Shown piece after piece: positions 1 to 8,782 of a DNA stretch of 64,000 nucleotides. The translations under genes were made by a program, and so were the position numbers. The DNA comes from Pseudanabaena minima (GTDB lineage: Bacteria > Cyanobacteriota > Cyanobacteriia > Pseudanabaenales > Pseudanabaenaceae), in NCBI RefSeq assembly GCF_051131155.1, contig NZ_CP159508.1:3906001-3970000 (forward strand), written 5' to 3'. Numbering within the stretch: the stretch's first letter is position 1; every line of letters starts with the position of its first letter. The notes under the pieces were generated by a model. It did no database searches, was not told the origin of the DNA, and was given only the letters and a program-made list of their open reading frames with translations.

Positions 1-1
1 A

Positions 2-985
2 GCTCTGATCAAGGCTGGATTTGACAAACTTGCTACTTTTCGTCATGAATTTCGAGTGATTGCGATTTCTGGAGAAGTTAGGTGGGTTCAGAATATTGCT
101 CGCTACTATCGTACGGATTCAGGTTCAGTGTTTGCTGATGGAGTATGTATTGATATTAGCGAACGCGGAGAAGCGGAATCTAGTCTCCAACGCACCAATG
201 AACTATTACGCGCCGTGATTAAGGCTGTTCCTGTGGCGATCGATATTGTGAGTCCTGAAGGCAAAGTTTTGTTGTGGAACGCTGCTGCTGAAAAACTATT
301 TGCTTGGAATAGTTCTGCTATTGTTGGTTATCCTGTACCGAGTATTCCTGAGTCTCAAGCATTGAAGTTACAAGCTGCCATTCTTGATACGCTTTCAGGG
401 AAACCCCTTGATGACTTCCCTATGACTTTTCAACTTCGTGATGGCAGTTGGACGAATGTGAGTATCTCAACAGTTCTCGTTCACGATCCTCACGGCAAAA
501 TTGTGGGCGTATTACGAATTATTGATGAAGTAGGGGATCGCTTTTCTATTAGCTCAGATTATAGTCAGACAATTGAGCTTGAGCAAGTCCAGAACTCATC
601 ACTGCTCCGTTCTGGTACAGAGGCGATCGCTAATTATGTAACCATCAATGCCAATACACTACTGAATCAATACAAAATTGGTCAACGTAATTTTGCAGGC
701 TTAAATTTACGCGGTGCTTATTTTGTTGAAGCTAATTTGCAGCAAGTAGATTTTAGTGGAGCTGCTCTAAATGGTAGTAATTGTAGCCATGCAAATTTCC
801 AAGCAGCAAATTTACGTGGCGCAGATCTAAGAGGGGCAAACTTCCAATATGCAGATTTACAGCATGTAGATTTACGTGGTGCAGATTTACGGGGTACGGA
901 CTTAAGGGATGCAAATACAACAGGCGCAATCCTTGACGAGAGTAATTTGCAAGGTGCTATTTTATCAAGTGATTTGCATCAATAG
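2..985 (+). CDS. PAS domain protein with C-terminal pentapeptide repeats (5' end outside window)
   Basis: The frame is open to the left edge, so the N-terminus is missing and the GTG at 56 is internal. The visible part starts in the end of one PAS/PAC unit (GEVRWVQNIARYY, closing with DISERGEAE), continues with a second PAS domain over about 120 residues (AVPVAIDIVSPEGKVLLWN to GVLRIIDEVGDRF), and ends in about 20 pentapeptide repeats of A(N/D)LxG type (ANLRGADLRGANF). PAS domains sense small ligands or redox state or mediate protein contacts; pentapeptide repeats fold as a right-handed quadrilateral helix. No kinase or GGDEF domain follows the repeats, so any catalytic part would lie upstream of the window. 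Role in signalling is inference. Confidence 0.85.
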   Translation, partial: ALIKAGFDKLATFRHEFRVIAISGEVRWVQNIARYYRTDSGSVFADGVCIDISERGEAESSLQRTNELLRAVIKAVPVAIDIVSPEGKVLLWNAAAEKLFAWNSSAIVGYPVPSIPESQALKLQAAILDTLSGKPLDDFPMTFQLRDGSWTNVSISTVLVHDPHGKIVGVLRIIDEVGDRFSISSDYSQTIELEQVQNSSLLRSGTEAIANYVTINANTLLNQYKIGQRNFAGLNLRGAYFVEANLQQVDFSGAALNGSNCSHANFQAANLRGADLRGANFQYADLQHVDLRGADLRGTDLRDANTTGAILDESNLQGAILSSDLHQ

Positions 986-999
986 TAAGGATTGTAGGG

Positions 1000-1032
1000 G
1001 TTTTCCAATGAGTGCGTACTCATTGGAAAACC
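1000..1032. repeat. Perfect palindrome downstream of the PAS gene
   Basis: GTTTTCCAATGAGT pairs with ACTCATTGGAAAAC around a 4-5 nt loop, 14 bases after the stop codon. It can fold as a strong hairpin and may stop transcription, but it has no clear T-tract. Confidence 0.6.
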
Positions 1033-1080
1033 AGTCTTATAGCTGACTTTATAGCTGTCGCCATGCTTGTTAGGACATAA

Positions 1081-1131
1081 AAACCAAATAGTGTGAGGCG
1101 GCGCAAAGCAGCGCCTCACACTATTTGGTTT
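1081..1131. repeat. Dispersed palindromic element (AAACC...GGTTT ends)
   Basis: Inverted repeat with ends AAACCAAATAGTG and CACTATTTGGTTT around a GC-rich core GGCGGCGCAAAGCAGCGCC. It belongs to a family seen more than ten times in this window, always between genes. Confidence 0.8.
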
Positions 1132-1171
1132 TTGATTTATCCTGATATAGGTGACTATAGCTATATCAACG

Positions 1172-1210
1172 AAAAAAACAAGTGACTTAATTAAGTCACT
1201 TGTTTTTTTT
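1172..1210. terminator. Bidirectional terminator hairpin
   Basis: A7 CAAGTGACTTAATTAAGTCACTTG T8: a perfect stem with A-tract on the left and T-tract on the right, so it can work on both strands. It sits exactly at the stop codon of the minus-strand beta-helix gene and is its likely terminator. Confidence 0.8.
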
Positions 1211-2690
1211 AGCGAAAGGGAATAATTTCTGCTTTTAAGCCAGATTGGGCAAGTTTCTGCACTAGTTGATTTGCCGTAGCACTCTCACTATAGGCTCCTA
1301 CTTGCATCATAGTTCTCCCACTACGAGATAACCGAAATGCATCGGGAACAACCGTTTTTACCCGTTGGGTTATAGCAATGGAAGTCGCAGGCACAACTAC
1401 CCGATATTGAAAAGGCTTGCCTGTGGTGGGATCAACTGACGCTGGAGGTAAAGCGGCAACTCTAGGAGGAATTGCAGGAGTACTATAGTCACGCTCAATG
1501 ATGATCGTTGTTGGTGCATTATTATTCGTACTAGGATTAGTGGAAATCACTGCACTTGGTAATGCTTGACTAGCACTAGGTGGCTTGGCTGGTACAAATA
1601 CTGTAGTTGTTGAGGGACTAGGACTAGACTGAATCGGAATAGCAGTTCCTGTACTTGTAGGTGATGCGGGAATTGTAGGAAGTGGCGCAGGAGTAATAGA
1701 AGCAACGGGATTAGCCGTAACTGGAGAACTAGATGCTCTCAAATCCAACAATCCTTTAACTTTCGATTGATTAATTTGATTGCCTACAGCTGTTAAAGGA
1801 ATAGTCGTAGCATTGTTAATATCAAATTCACGATTGTTTCGGAAAGTGTTATTTCCCAATGAAATCGTTGTGCCAAGGTCAGGACGAGGAGAGCCATTAG
1901 CACTACTGAGAACCACTAGACCATTGCGTTGATTATCGGCGATCGCATTCCCTCGCAATGTTGGCTGAGCAGTATTAGAAATGATAACTCCATCCACATT
2001 GCGAGAAATATTATTATTTGCCAATACAACCCGAGATTGTTGCCCAATCGATAGTCCAAAGCCTGTATTCTCAAACCTGTTATCACGAATTTCCCCTGTG
2101 CTTGTGCCAAGAGCCGAAATGCCACTGCCTTTATTGTTTGTAAATAGATTATTGCCAATGTAAGCATTAGCACTGCCTGTGAGGAAGATACCATCATGGG
2201 TACTACGCACAAAGCTATTATTGGCAATAACCACATTGCGGCTGGACTCCAACCATAGTCCATACCCCCGTGGATTGCTATTGGTGATAGTAACACCTTC
2301 AATGCGAGAGTTAGTTGCGGCGGCGATCGCAATATTTTGACTGGCAAAGGTGGGACTAACAAAGCGACCACCACCGCTGATGATTACATTACTTCCATTT
2401 GCACTAGGATTACCACGTAGAATTGCCCCTTTAGGAAGACGGATTGGAAAACTTTCGCCAGTGGCGGTGCTATATGTACCATTACTTAATTGAAAGATCG
2501 TTCCTTCTTGAGGGTTAGCTGCGATCGCCGCAGTAATAGATCGATAAGACTGGGTATCAGAACTTTGTGGAGAAACGTAAACAATCTTTTGCTGAGCAGT
2601 TTGAGCTAAAGCAATAGAAGGTAGAGCGAGTGATGCGAGAAAACCTATATTAACTATATTAATAAGACGAGGACAGGGAAACTTATTCAT
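1209..2690 (-). CDS. Secreted DUF1565 parallel beta-helix protein with C-terminal SPOR-like domain
   Basis: 493 aa. The N-terminus is a signal peptide (hydrophobic stretch ending SIALAQTAQQ). Residues about 35-310 are a DUF1565/right-handed beta-helix region: QKIVYVSPQSS, then repeated N-rich rungs such as NRFENTGFG and NNNISRNVDG. A long Pro/Ser/Thr linker (about 320-410) leads to a C-terminal domain with TMMQVGAYSESATANQLV and a final GLKAEIIPF, the pattern of SPOR domains that bind denuded peptidoglycan glycan strands. Such beta-helices often bind or cleave polysaccharide, but no catalytic residue was recognised, so the role is open. An envelope location is inferred from the signal peptide and SPOR-like end. 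Confidence 0.85.
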   Translation of the reverse strand: MNKFPCPRLINIVNIGFLASLALPSIALAQTAQQKIVYVSPQSSDTQSYRSITAAIAANPQEGTIFQLSNGTYSTATGESFPIRLPKGAILRGNPSANGSNVIISGGGRFVSPTFASQNIAIAAATNSRIEGVTITNSNPRGYGLWLESSRNVVIANNSFVRSTHDGIFLTGSANAYIGNNLFTNNKGSGISALGTSTGEIRDNRFENTGFGLSIGQQSRVVLANNNISRNVDGVIISNTAQPTLRGNAIADNQRNGLVVLSSANGSPRPDLGTTISLGNNTFRNNREFDINNATTIPLTAVGNQINQSKVKGLLDLRASSSPVTANPVASITPAPLPTIPASPTSTGTAIPIQSSPSPSTTTVFVPAKPPSASQALPSAVISTNPSTNNNAPTTIIIERDYSTPAIPPRVAALPPASVDPTTGKPFQYRVVVPATSIAITQRVKTVVPDAFRLSRSGRTMMQVGAYSESATANQLVQKLAQSGLKAEIIPFR

Positions 2691-2761
2691 ATTGAGACAC
2701 CAACAAGATATCTAGCAAACATGTCTAACTAGACTAGCAGTAAGTTGCTTTTGTTTCATAC

Positions 2762-2797
2762 AAAAAAAGGAGGTGCGATGCACCTCCTTTTTTTAGA
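2762..2797 (-). terminator. Terminator after thiC
   Basis: AAAAAAAGGAGGTGCGATGCACCTCCTTTTTTT-type perfect hairpin with T-tracts on both sides, seven bases downstream of the thiC stop codon. Confidence 0.85.
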
Positions 2798-2804
2798 TTT
2801 TTGA

Positions 2805-4190
2805 TTAAGCTGAAGTTACAGGCTCTTTAGCCAAAAACTTCTCAAGCTCAGTAATTGCTTCCGCATCAACCTTCTCTTGCATCGGACAGAACTTAGGTCC
2901 ACACATCGAGCAGAATTCTGCGGTCTTATAAATATCCGCAGGTAATGTCTCGTCATGGTATTCCTTAGCCCGTTCAGGATCGAGAGATAGCTCAAACTGC
3001 TTATTCCAATCAAAGTTGTAACGCGCAGTTGATAGCTCATCATCGCGATCGCGAGCATTAGGACGATGACGGGCAATATCTGCTGCATGAGCTGCGATCT
3101 TGTAGGCGATCAAACCATTGCGCACATCTTCGGCATTGGGCAAGCCAAGGTGTTCCTTCGGTGTGACATAGCAAAGCATGGCAGTACCATACCAACCAGC
3201 CATCGCTGCACCGATCGCCGAAGTGATGTGATCATAACCGGGGGCAATGTCAGTGACCAGAGGCCCAAGCACATAGAAAGGCGCTTCGGAGCATTCTTCC
3301 ATTTGCTTACGCACATTGAACTCGATCTGATCCATTGGCACATGCCCTGGACCTTCGACCATAACTTGAATATCATGTTCCCAAGCACGGCGAGTAAGCT
3401 GTCCGAGAGTCTTCAATTCCGCAAGCTGAGCAGCATCAGATGCATCATGCAAACACCCTGGACGGAGTGAATCGCCTAAACTGAAGGAAACATCATGCTT
3501 CTTGAAGATTTCGATGATGTCATTGAAATGGGTATAGAGAGGATTTTGCTTGTGATGATGCAACATCCAACGCGCCAAAATACCACCTCCACGGGACACA
3601 ATACCTGTCAGGCGATTCTTCACCAGAGGCAAATGCTCGATCAAGATCCCAGCATGGATAGTTTGATAGTCCACGCCTTGCTCAGCGTGCTTCTCAATGA
3701 TATGGAGGAAGTCGGCGGCGGTGAGATTTTCCATTCTGCCATGCACACTTTCGAGTGCTTGGTAAATGGGAACTGTGCCGATAGGAACGGGTGAAGCGTT
3801 AATAATCGCAGTCCGAATCACATCTAAATCACCACCACCTGTGGACAAGTCCATCACGGTATCAGCGCCATATTTAACCGATAGATGGAGCTTGGCAACT
3901 TCTTCGTCAATATTAGAAGAGTTAGGGGATGCACCAATATTGGCATTGACCTTACATCGGAAGGCAATGCCAATTCCCATGGGTTCAAGATTGGTGTGAT
4001 TCTTGTTAGCGGGAATAATCGCCCGACCTCTAGCAACCTCAGCACGTACTAATTCGACGGGAAGATTTTCACGCCATGCTACATACTGCATCTCTTCAGT
4101 GATGATGCCTTGACGAGCGCAGTGCATTTGCGTACCGCGATATTCCCCGCGCCTTGTGGGTGCAGAGTTAAGCTTTAGTCCAACTGTCAT
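2805..4190 (-). CDS. thiC: Phosphomethylpyrimidine synthase ThiC
   Basis: 461 aa, the usual length of the short cyanobacterial form. ThiC is a radical-SAM enzyme that converts aminoimidazole ribonucleotide to the thiamine pyrimidine HMP-P in the cytoplasm. The non-canonical cluster motif CxxCxxxxC is present near the C-terminus (CSMCGPKFC), as are MDLSTGGGD, EGPGHVPMDQIE and VTDIAPGYDHITSAIG. It starts at the ATG just downstream of a TPP riboswitch, so it should be repressed when thiamine pyrophosphate is plentiful. It is transcribed alone: the next minus-strand gene lies beyond a strong terminator. Confidence 0.98.
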   Translation of the reverse strand: MTVGLKLNSAPTRRGEYRGTQMHCARQGIITEEMQYVAWRENLPVELVRAEVARGRAIIPANKNHTNLEPMGIGIAFRCKVNANIGASPNSSNIDEEVAKLHLSVKYGADTVMDLSTGGGDLDVIRTAIINASPVPIGTVPIYQALESVHGRMENLTAADFLHIIEKHAEQGVDYQTIHAGILIEHLPLVKNRLTGIVSRGGGILARWMLHHHKQNPLYTHFNDIIEIFKKHDVSFSLGDSLRPGCLHDASDAAQLAELKTLGQLTRRAWEHDIQVMVEGPGHVPMDQIEFNVRKQMEECSEAPFYVLGPLVTDIAPGYDHITSAIGAAMAGWYGTAMLCYVTPKEHLGLPNAEDVRNGLIAYKIAAHAADIARHRPNARDRDDELSTARYNFDWNKQFELSLDPERAKEYHDETLPADIYKTAEFCSMCGPKFCPMQEKVDAEAITELEKFLAKEPVTSA

Positions 4191-4211
4191 GTAAATTTCC
4201 TCAAATAATTT

Positions 4212-4287
4212 GCTTTCCTACGCCGATGTCAATCGGTTCAGGTTCTAAGGATTTGCTCTCAGTCTGGTTTTCACAGACACTCCTAGC
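4212..4287 (-). promoter_or_regulatory. TPP riboswitch (THI box) of thiC
   Basis: On the minus strand the conserved blocks appear in order: CTAGGAGTG, ACTGAGAGCAAATCCTTAGAACCTG (the CTGAGA and GAACCTGA cores), then ATCGGCGTAGGAAAGC, matching the THI-box end GGCGTAGGGAA. It lies about 20 bases upstream of the thiC ATG, so control is probably at translation initiation or by early termination. Confidence 0.93.
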
Positions 4288-4382
4288 ATCTTGAGATCAT
4301 AGCACTGTAAAGCTAGTGCTTATAGTTAGAGATAAGCTGGACTATAAAAATTAACTATTGCTATGGGTAAAGGTGAAAAGTA

Positions 4383-4448
4383 GTAGGGGCGGGTTTAGTC
4401 GATAATTTAACCATGCACCGTAAGGTTGTCGTCAAAACCCGCCCCTAC
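4383..4448. repeat. Imperfect inverted repeat, GTAGGGGCGGGTTT ends
   Basis: GTAGGGGCGGGTTT at 4383 pairs with AAACCCGCCCCTAC ending at 4448 around a longer loop. It is an intergenic palindromic element; no gene was recognised between the riboswitch and the MITE. Confidence 0.6.
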
Positions 4449-4492
4449 AGAAGACAATGATCTTATTAAATTTCCAATCCTTAAGTAAAATC

Positions 4493-4616
4493 AATATTAA
4501 CGTCAGTTCGATGAAAGCGGAAAATGGTAGGAATCGCTAAGCGATTCTTACCATTTTCCGCCATTTGCGGCGGGCGAAGCCCGCCGCAAATGGCTATATC
4601 GAACTCACGTAATATT
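4493..4616. repeat. MITE-like element, family 1, copy 1
   Basis: Terminal inverted repeats AATATTAACGTCAGTTCGAT and ATCGAACTCACGTAATATT enclose two internal hairpins (a GGAAAATGGTAGGAATCGC arm and a CCATTTGCGGCGGGC arm). A second copy in reverse orientation lies at 26890-27012. There is no coding capacity, so it could only move with a transposase supplied in trans. The right end touches the stop codon of the small ORF at 4615-4719. Confidence 0.75.
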
Positions 4617-4719
4617 AGCGAAGATAGCCAATAAAGTTGACAAGCTCAGGGAAAGAATCATCTGGCAAGTTATCAATTAACTCAATAATCTGTTGTCGCG
4701 TTGGAGTTAGAGTATTCAT
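4615..4719 (-). CDS. Short antitoxin-like ORF, probably truncated by the adjacent MITE
   Basis: 34 codons reading MNTLTPTRQQIIELIDNLP... to FIGYLR, with the stop codon formed inside the terminal AATATTA of the MITE-like element at 4493-4616. The start region resembles small cyanobacterial antitoxin-type proteins that begin with a helix rich in Leu/Ile/Asp and normally run to about 70 residues, so this looks like a 5' fragment. No toxin gene is next to it. It may equally be a chance ORF. Confidence 0.4.
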   Translation of the reverse strand: MNTLTPTRQQIIELIDNLPDDSFPELVNFIGYLR

Positions 4720-4890
4720 AAGCAAATATGAAAGATACTCATCATGTTTTAGCTGCAAGATTAGGCGATCGCACTTTTAGCTAGCTGATTTATGAGAAAA
4801 GCGATCGCTTTGAACTAGAAAATTCATAGCGATCGCCTTTTAGTTTATGGATTTTGCTAATTTGCTAGCGAGAAATTAAGCAAATATTGA

Positions 4891-5643
4891 TTACACAACT
4901 GCTTGGTTAGCAACATTGCTATCAATTGCTTCTTTAAGAGCGCGAACAGTGGCAATCATTGAAACCACATCATTCAATTGGTTGACTGCGGAACCAACAC
5001 CAACACCAGAAGCTCCAGCAGCGATCGCCATTGGTGCAGTGATATTGCTCAAACCAGAAGCGCACATTACGGGGATAGAAACTGCGCGACTAATCGCATG
5101 GGCAGCAGCAAGGGTAGGCGATGCCTTTTCGATCGCACCAAGGACACCTGCATGGGTTGGAGCCGAGCTTGTACCACCTTCAGTTTGGATGATGTCTGCG
5201 CCGATCGCTTCGAGCTTCTCAGCGAGGGTGACTTGCTCATCAAGGGGCAAGGTGTGAGGAACGGTGACAGAAATTGCTGTGTGGGGCAATAATGCTCTGG
5301 TTTCTGCGGTCAAAGCAATGATTTCGTCGGCAGTAAATACACGACCTTGAGCATAGAAACTATCATAGTTACCGATTTCGACGAGATCAGCACCATTAGC
5401 CACAGCATCAGCCAACTTGTGAGCTTCGACTGCCGATACACAAATGGGCAACGAGCAATTAGCCTTAGCGATCGCAATTAGTTCAGCATCAGCCGCAATA
5501 TCAACAAATGTTGCGCCACCGCGATCGGCTGCTTGCACAACCATTTTCACAGAGTCGCGATCAAAGTTGTGGAGACCGCTAATAATCTTGAGAGTGCTGC
5601 GGCGGCTAAAGGCGGTTACTAAGGTAAGAGGTAAACGAGACAT
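4891..5643 (-). CDS. ycf23: Ycf23/DUF561 family protein
   Basis: 250 aa from the ATG at 5643 (MSRLPLTLVTAFSRRSTLK). A TIM-barrel-like protein conserved in cyanobacteria and red-algal plastids; its biochemical role is unknown. Motifs LKIISGLHNFDRDSVK, GGATFVDIAADAELI, EIGNYDSFYAQG, TEGGTSS and GASGVGVGSAVN match the family. The frame is open further upstream to 5811, but that extension runs through a dispersed palindrome, so the shorter start, with AGGA about 12 bases upstream, is preferred; the ATG at 5655 is an alternative. Confidence 0.92.
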   Translation of the reverse strand: MSRLPLTLVTAFSRRSTLKIISGLHNFDRDSVKMVVQAADRGGATFVDIAADAELIAIAKANCSLPICVSAVEAHKLADAVANGADLVEIGNYDSFYAQGRVFTADEIIALTAETRALLPHTAISVTVPHTLPLDEQVTLAEKLEAIGADIIQTEGGTSSAPTHAGVLGAIEKASPTLAAAHAISRAVSIPVMCASGLSNITAPMAIAAGASGVGVGSAVNQLNDVVSMIATVRALKEAIDSNVANQAVV

Positions 5644-5769
5644 AAAGTTTGTCATCCTAATAGACTGAATATTTAGATGTAGGAATACTTTAACGCGATT
5701 TTGCATAAAACCCAAAGAGTGGGTGGCAGCGAGAAGTTCTGCCTCATCGTAAGTTTTGCTTAGGACATA

Positions 5770-5822
5770 AAACCAAAAAGATGAGTAGCGGTGCAAAGCA
5801 CCGCTACTCATCTTTTTGGTTT
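5770..5822. repeat. Dispersed palindromic element
   Basis: Ends AAACCAAAAAGATGAGTAG / CTACTCATCTTTTTGGTTT with core CGGTGCAAAGCACCG. Same outer ends as the element at 1081 but different middle arms that remain self-complementary. Confidence 0.8.
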
Positions 5823-5902
5823 TGAATCATTCCATTTAGAGATCGCCAAATTCCTTCTTAAAGAGCATGTTTGAGAAGTCTCATATCTAGCATAAATTTC
5901 TG

Positions 5903-5986
5903 CTTTTACCCCCCTTAATCCCCTGCCTCTCAAAGGGGGAAACTTGAATTCTCCCCCTTTCAAGGGGGAGTTAGAGGGGGTAAAAA
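5903..5986. repeat. Long inverted repeat with CCCCC/GGGGG arms
   Basis: TTTTACCCCCCTTAATCCCC and GGGGGAGTTAGAGGGGGTAAAA flank an inner palindrome CAAAGGGGG...CCCCCTTTCAA. A related element is at 17011-17086 and a decayed one at about 26808-26850. The upstream words GAGAAGTCTC and AGCATAAATT also recur near 26850-26880, so the repeat unit may be longer than the hairpin. Confidence 0.7.
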
Positions 5987-6006
5987 ACTTCGCAAACAGA
6001 CTCTAA

Positions 6007-7338
6007 CTATTTGAGTTCTAAATCTGCCTGCAAAAAATTGATAAACTGTTGGGCAGTACGTCCCGATTGTCCATTATGGCGAGTAGCCCATTGCAAAGCT
6101 CGAAAATTGAGATCGTCATCCAGTAGTTTAATACCAGCACGTTTGGCGAGGTGATGTACGATTTTGAGATAGATTTCCTGATCGGCTTGCAGAAAGGTGA
6201 GAGTCAAACCAAAGCGATCGCTTAAAGATAACTTTTCTTGCATAGTGTCCCAAGGATTGACTTCTTTACTATTACTGAGATCTCTTAAAGTGGGGCGATC
6301 GCTAAAATATTCGCGCAACAAATGACGACGGTTAGAAGTTGCATAAACCAAGACATTACTTGGCTGTGCCGAAAGATTCCCTTCTAGAACTACCTTGAGC
6401 GCTTTATAGTCTTCACTTTCTTCTTCAAAGGACAAGTCATCCACAAAAATGATAAATTTTTGTGGAACTTGGCGCAACATATCAGCAATAATTGGCAAGT
6501 CTTTAAGATCATTTTTGGCAACTTCGATTAAACGTAACCCGCGATCGCGATAGGCATACATCAATGACTTGACCATCGAAGATTTGCCCGTGCCGCGACT
6601 GCCATAGAGCAAAGTGTGCAATCCATGATAGCCAGCCAAAAAAGCTTCTGTATTCTTATATAAAGTTTGGCGTTGTGACTCGTAGCCGATTAGATCGGAT
6701 AGTTGTACCAGATCAGGATAGGCAATTCCCTCCAGATGACCTTTGTGCCAACGGAATGCTCCGTAATCGGTAAATATCCCCGTGCCTGAGTGTTTGTAAT
6801 AATCAGCTAATTCGGGTAAAAGTTGCGTCCAGTCATCGGTTGCTTGAAATTTGAGAATCAGCGATCGCTTCGCTTCAGATATTTGCGACATGTCACTTTC
6901 TATCAATTGCCAAGCAACAGGGCGATCGCCAAAGGACTCTATGCAATCAACTAACTTGTTTCCACCCCAAAGACTAATCTCTTCTAAAACTTGTAGATCA
7001 TGCTTAGCGGCTACAACCAATGACACTGGTAAATCATCAAGGTCGGTAGTTTGGGCTTGCTGACTAAAGGGATTATCAGAAGCCAGAATCTGCGAAATGA
7101 CATAATCTCGCCAGTTGAAACCCGTTGAAGCGATCGCTCTAAACCATCTGCCATAGGAAAATAAATAGTAAAGCCGCCGTGAACTATTTTCATGCCCGTC
7201 TAAGGCATAGTTAGCAAGGCTACGCAATAGCTTCACATAAGCTGCCCATGCTTCTTGCTTTAATACATTTTGATACAGCAGTAGTGAAGCGATCCTCACT
7301 TGTCTGTCATAAATTGATTGCCGCGTTTCGTCAAGCAT
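6007..7338 (-). CDS. DUF815 family AAA+ ATPase
   Basis: 443 aa from ATG 7338 (MLDETRQSIYDRQV). Walker A is YGSRGTGKSSMVKSLMYA, Walker B FIIFVDDLSFEEE, and the sensor-1-like VYATSNRRHLL follows; the lid ends with NGQSGRTAQQF. DUF815 proteins are ATPases of unknown substrate. The N-terminal 180 residues are alpha-helical without a recognised domain. An in-frame TTG at 7395 would add 19 residues but looks less likely. No strong ribosome-binding site is visible at either start. The gene follows a small conserved protein on the same strand at a gap of about 90 bases. Confidence 0.85.
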   Translation of the reverse strand: MLDETRQSIYDRQVRIASLLLYQNVLKQEAWAAYVKLLRSLANYALDGHENSSRRLYYLFSYGRWFRAIASTGFNWRDYVISQILASDNPFSQQAQTTDLDDLPVSLVVAAKHDLQVLEEISLWGGNKLVDCIESFGDRPVAWQLIESDMSQISEAKRSLILKFQATDDWTQLLPELADYYKHSGTGIFTDYGAFRWHKGHLEGIAYPDLVQLSDLIGYESQRQTLYKNTEAFLAGYHGLHTLLYGSRGTGKSSMVKSLMYAYRDRGLRLIEVAKNDLKDLPIIADMLRQVPQKFIIFVDDLSFEEESEDYKALKVVLEGNLSAQPSNVLVYATSNRRHLLREYFSDRPTLRDLSNSKEVNPWDTMQEKLSLSDRFGLTLTFLQADQEIYLKIVHHLAKRAGIKLLDDDLNFRALQWATRHNGQSGRTAQQFINFLQADLELK

Positions 7339-7426
7339 ATTTACTAATCTGTAATTAAACCCAAACCCGTAACGTTTCACCCCATAAGGGCGCAACTCTG
7401 CAAGAGTTTAAACTTGCGAGTGTGTA

Positions 7427-7711
7427 TCACAAATAATTTTGGAACTCTTCCCATTTTATCCCTTGTTGGAGATAGTTAGGCTGATTTTGTTTATAGGGGG
7501 CTGTGAGGCGATCAATACTTAAAATTTCAGCGCGATCGCTAATTACAGGTACATCAGCATCAAAGGCGGTTGCGCGCATCAATGAGCTAGAAAAACCCTT
7601 AAAAATCATCACTTCGTCAAGTTCACCATCAATTTGCAGCTTGACCAGTAGAACTTCTTGAGGATGTTGATTACTATACGTTTCTAGTTGTTGAGCTTGA
7701 TTTGCCGACAT
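7427..7711 (-). CDS. Small conserved cyanobacterial protein (DUF7734-like)
   Basis: 94 aa from ATG 7711 (MSANQAQQLETYSNQ); an ATG at 7750 would add 13 residues. Sequence features are EEV-type strands (EVLLVKLQIDGELDEVMIFKGFSSSL), then ATAFDADVPVISDRAEILSIDRL and an acidic, aromatic tail GIKWEEFQNYL. I associate this with the DUF7734 family of cyanobacteria and plants; no function is known to me. It is codirectional with the DUF815 ATPase downstream. Confidence 0.7.
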   Translation of the reverse strand: MSANQAQQLETYSNQHPQEVLLVKLQIDGELDEVMIFKGFSSSLMRATAFDADVPVISDRAEILSIDRLTAPYKQNQPNYLQQGIKWEEFQNYL

Positions 7712-7786
7712 GTTTTTTGCTTTAAGGTTAAGTTGGTGGATGATCACCATAGAGGCAATTTATCAATTATAGCTGCCAAGGCAAAA

Positions 7787-7833
7787 CCCAAGAGGCGAAT
7801 GGCGGCGCTTTGCGCCGCCATTCGCCTCTTGGG
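7787..7833. repeat. Dispersed palindromic element
   Basis: CCCAAGAGGCGAATGGCGGC pairs with GCCGCCATTCGCCTCTTGGG around a CTTTG loop; preceded by AAAA. It lies between the start of the DUF7734-like gene and the end of the membrane-protein gene. Confidence 0.85.
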
Positions 7834-7855
7834 GACATCTATATATGAATTGACT

Positions 7856-8782
7856 TTAGGAATATTGCACCGAGTCTTTGAAATTTAAGAAGGAATTAGT
7901 TTTCTGTTTCATGCCAGAATCCATTTGTTCGGGATGCCGAAGCAGCGTATAAAACAGGGTGAAGTAAATGACTTTGATTGTTCCAACTGCGGCTCCAAGA
8001 ATTTGATGAAAGATTGATCCAATGTATAGAACAGCAATAATGATCATTGCACTTACCTGAATACTAGGATTTAGTAGATAGATTAATCCCACCGCAAGCC
8101 CAATTAGAATTAAATACAAAGGCATGACGAGCCAGACGATCACATCTCCCACAAAATCGATCCCAAACACACCCATTAAAACTGAAGGTACATGATTGCG
8201 TAAATCTTTAATCTGAACAACTGCGGTTTTTATGGTCAACCGATCAACTGCGATCGCAGGAATGAGATAGTGATTAACTAGATCCCAAATTTCAATGGCT
8301 CCTTGCACCATTAGATCAATCAAAAGTTTCTTAATTGCCCCCCAAATTCCTTGCTGTTCTGCATCGCGAATGGAGCCAAGATATTTGAAAAACATATCGA
8401 TGAAAGCTATAAGTCGAATTTGTCCACCCACGCTATCCACCATTCTCTGAGCTTGCTCGAATGAGGGTTTAGTCCCACAAGCCGTAGTACAAGCTAGCCA
8501 GCTCAGACGTAACTTCAGCTCTGTAAAATAAAAAAAACTCCAAAAATATAGAATAATTACAATCAGAATCCCTATAGATCCGACAGGAGCCAGTTTAGCT
8601 CCTAGAAAGAAAAATAAAATCGAACCCCAGAATATTGTAGTCATCGTGAGGGATACGAAAATGATGCGGATTAAAGGTTGAAAAACTGCGGGATTTAGTC
8701 CTAACAAGGAATAAGTATTTTTGAGAAGAAAGAAAGTATCTTGGACCTTTGATGCGAGTGATTTCTCCGATATTGCTCTCAT
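7856..8782 (-). CDS. Multi-pass membrane protein (DUF6159-like)
   Basis: 308 aa from ATG 8782 (MRAISEKSLASKVQD), chosen because AAGGAG lies 4-5 bases upstream; the frame is open slightly further. About five or six membrane segments are visible: IIFVSLTMTTIFWGSILFFF, GILIVIILYFWSFFYF, a central pair, VIVWLVMPLYLILIGLAVGL and AMIIIAVLYIGSIF. The middle WDLVNHYLIPAIAVDRL and later IKDLRNHVPSVLMGVFGI resemble the DUF6159 integral membrane family. Function unknown. No partner gene is close enough to suggest an operon. Confidence 0.65.
   Translation of the reverse strand: MRAISEKSLASKVQDTFFLLKNTYSLLGLNPAVFQPLIRIIFVSLTMTTIFWGSILFFFLGAKLAPVGSIGILIVIILYFWSFFYFTELKLRLSWLACTTACGTKPSFEQAQRMVDSVGGQIRLIAFIDMFFKYLGSIRDAEQQGIWGAIKKLLIDLMVQGAIEIWDLVNHYLIPAIAVDRLTIKTAVVQIKDLRNHVPSVLMGVFGIDFVGDVIVWLVMPLYLILIGLAVGLIYLLNPSIQVSAMIIIAVLYIGSIFHQILGAAVGTIKVIYFTLFYTLLRHPEQMDSGMKQKTNSFLNFKDSVQYS

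Noticed and set aside
1916..2374. 152-codon frame on the minus strand
   Set aside because: It is an alternative frame inside the beta-helix gene.
5644..5811. N-terminal extension of the Ycf23 frame
   Set aside because: It is translated through a dispersed palindrome and is absent from the family; the shorter start is preferred.
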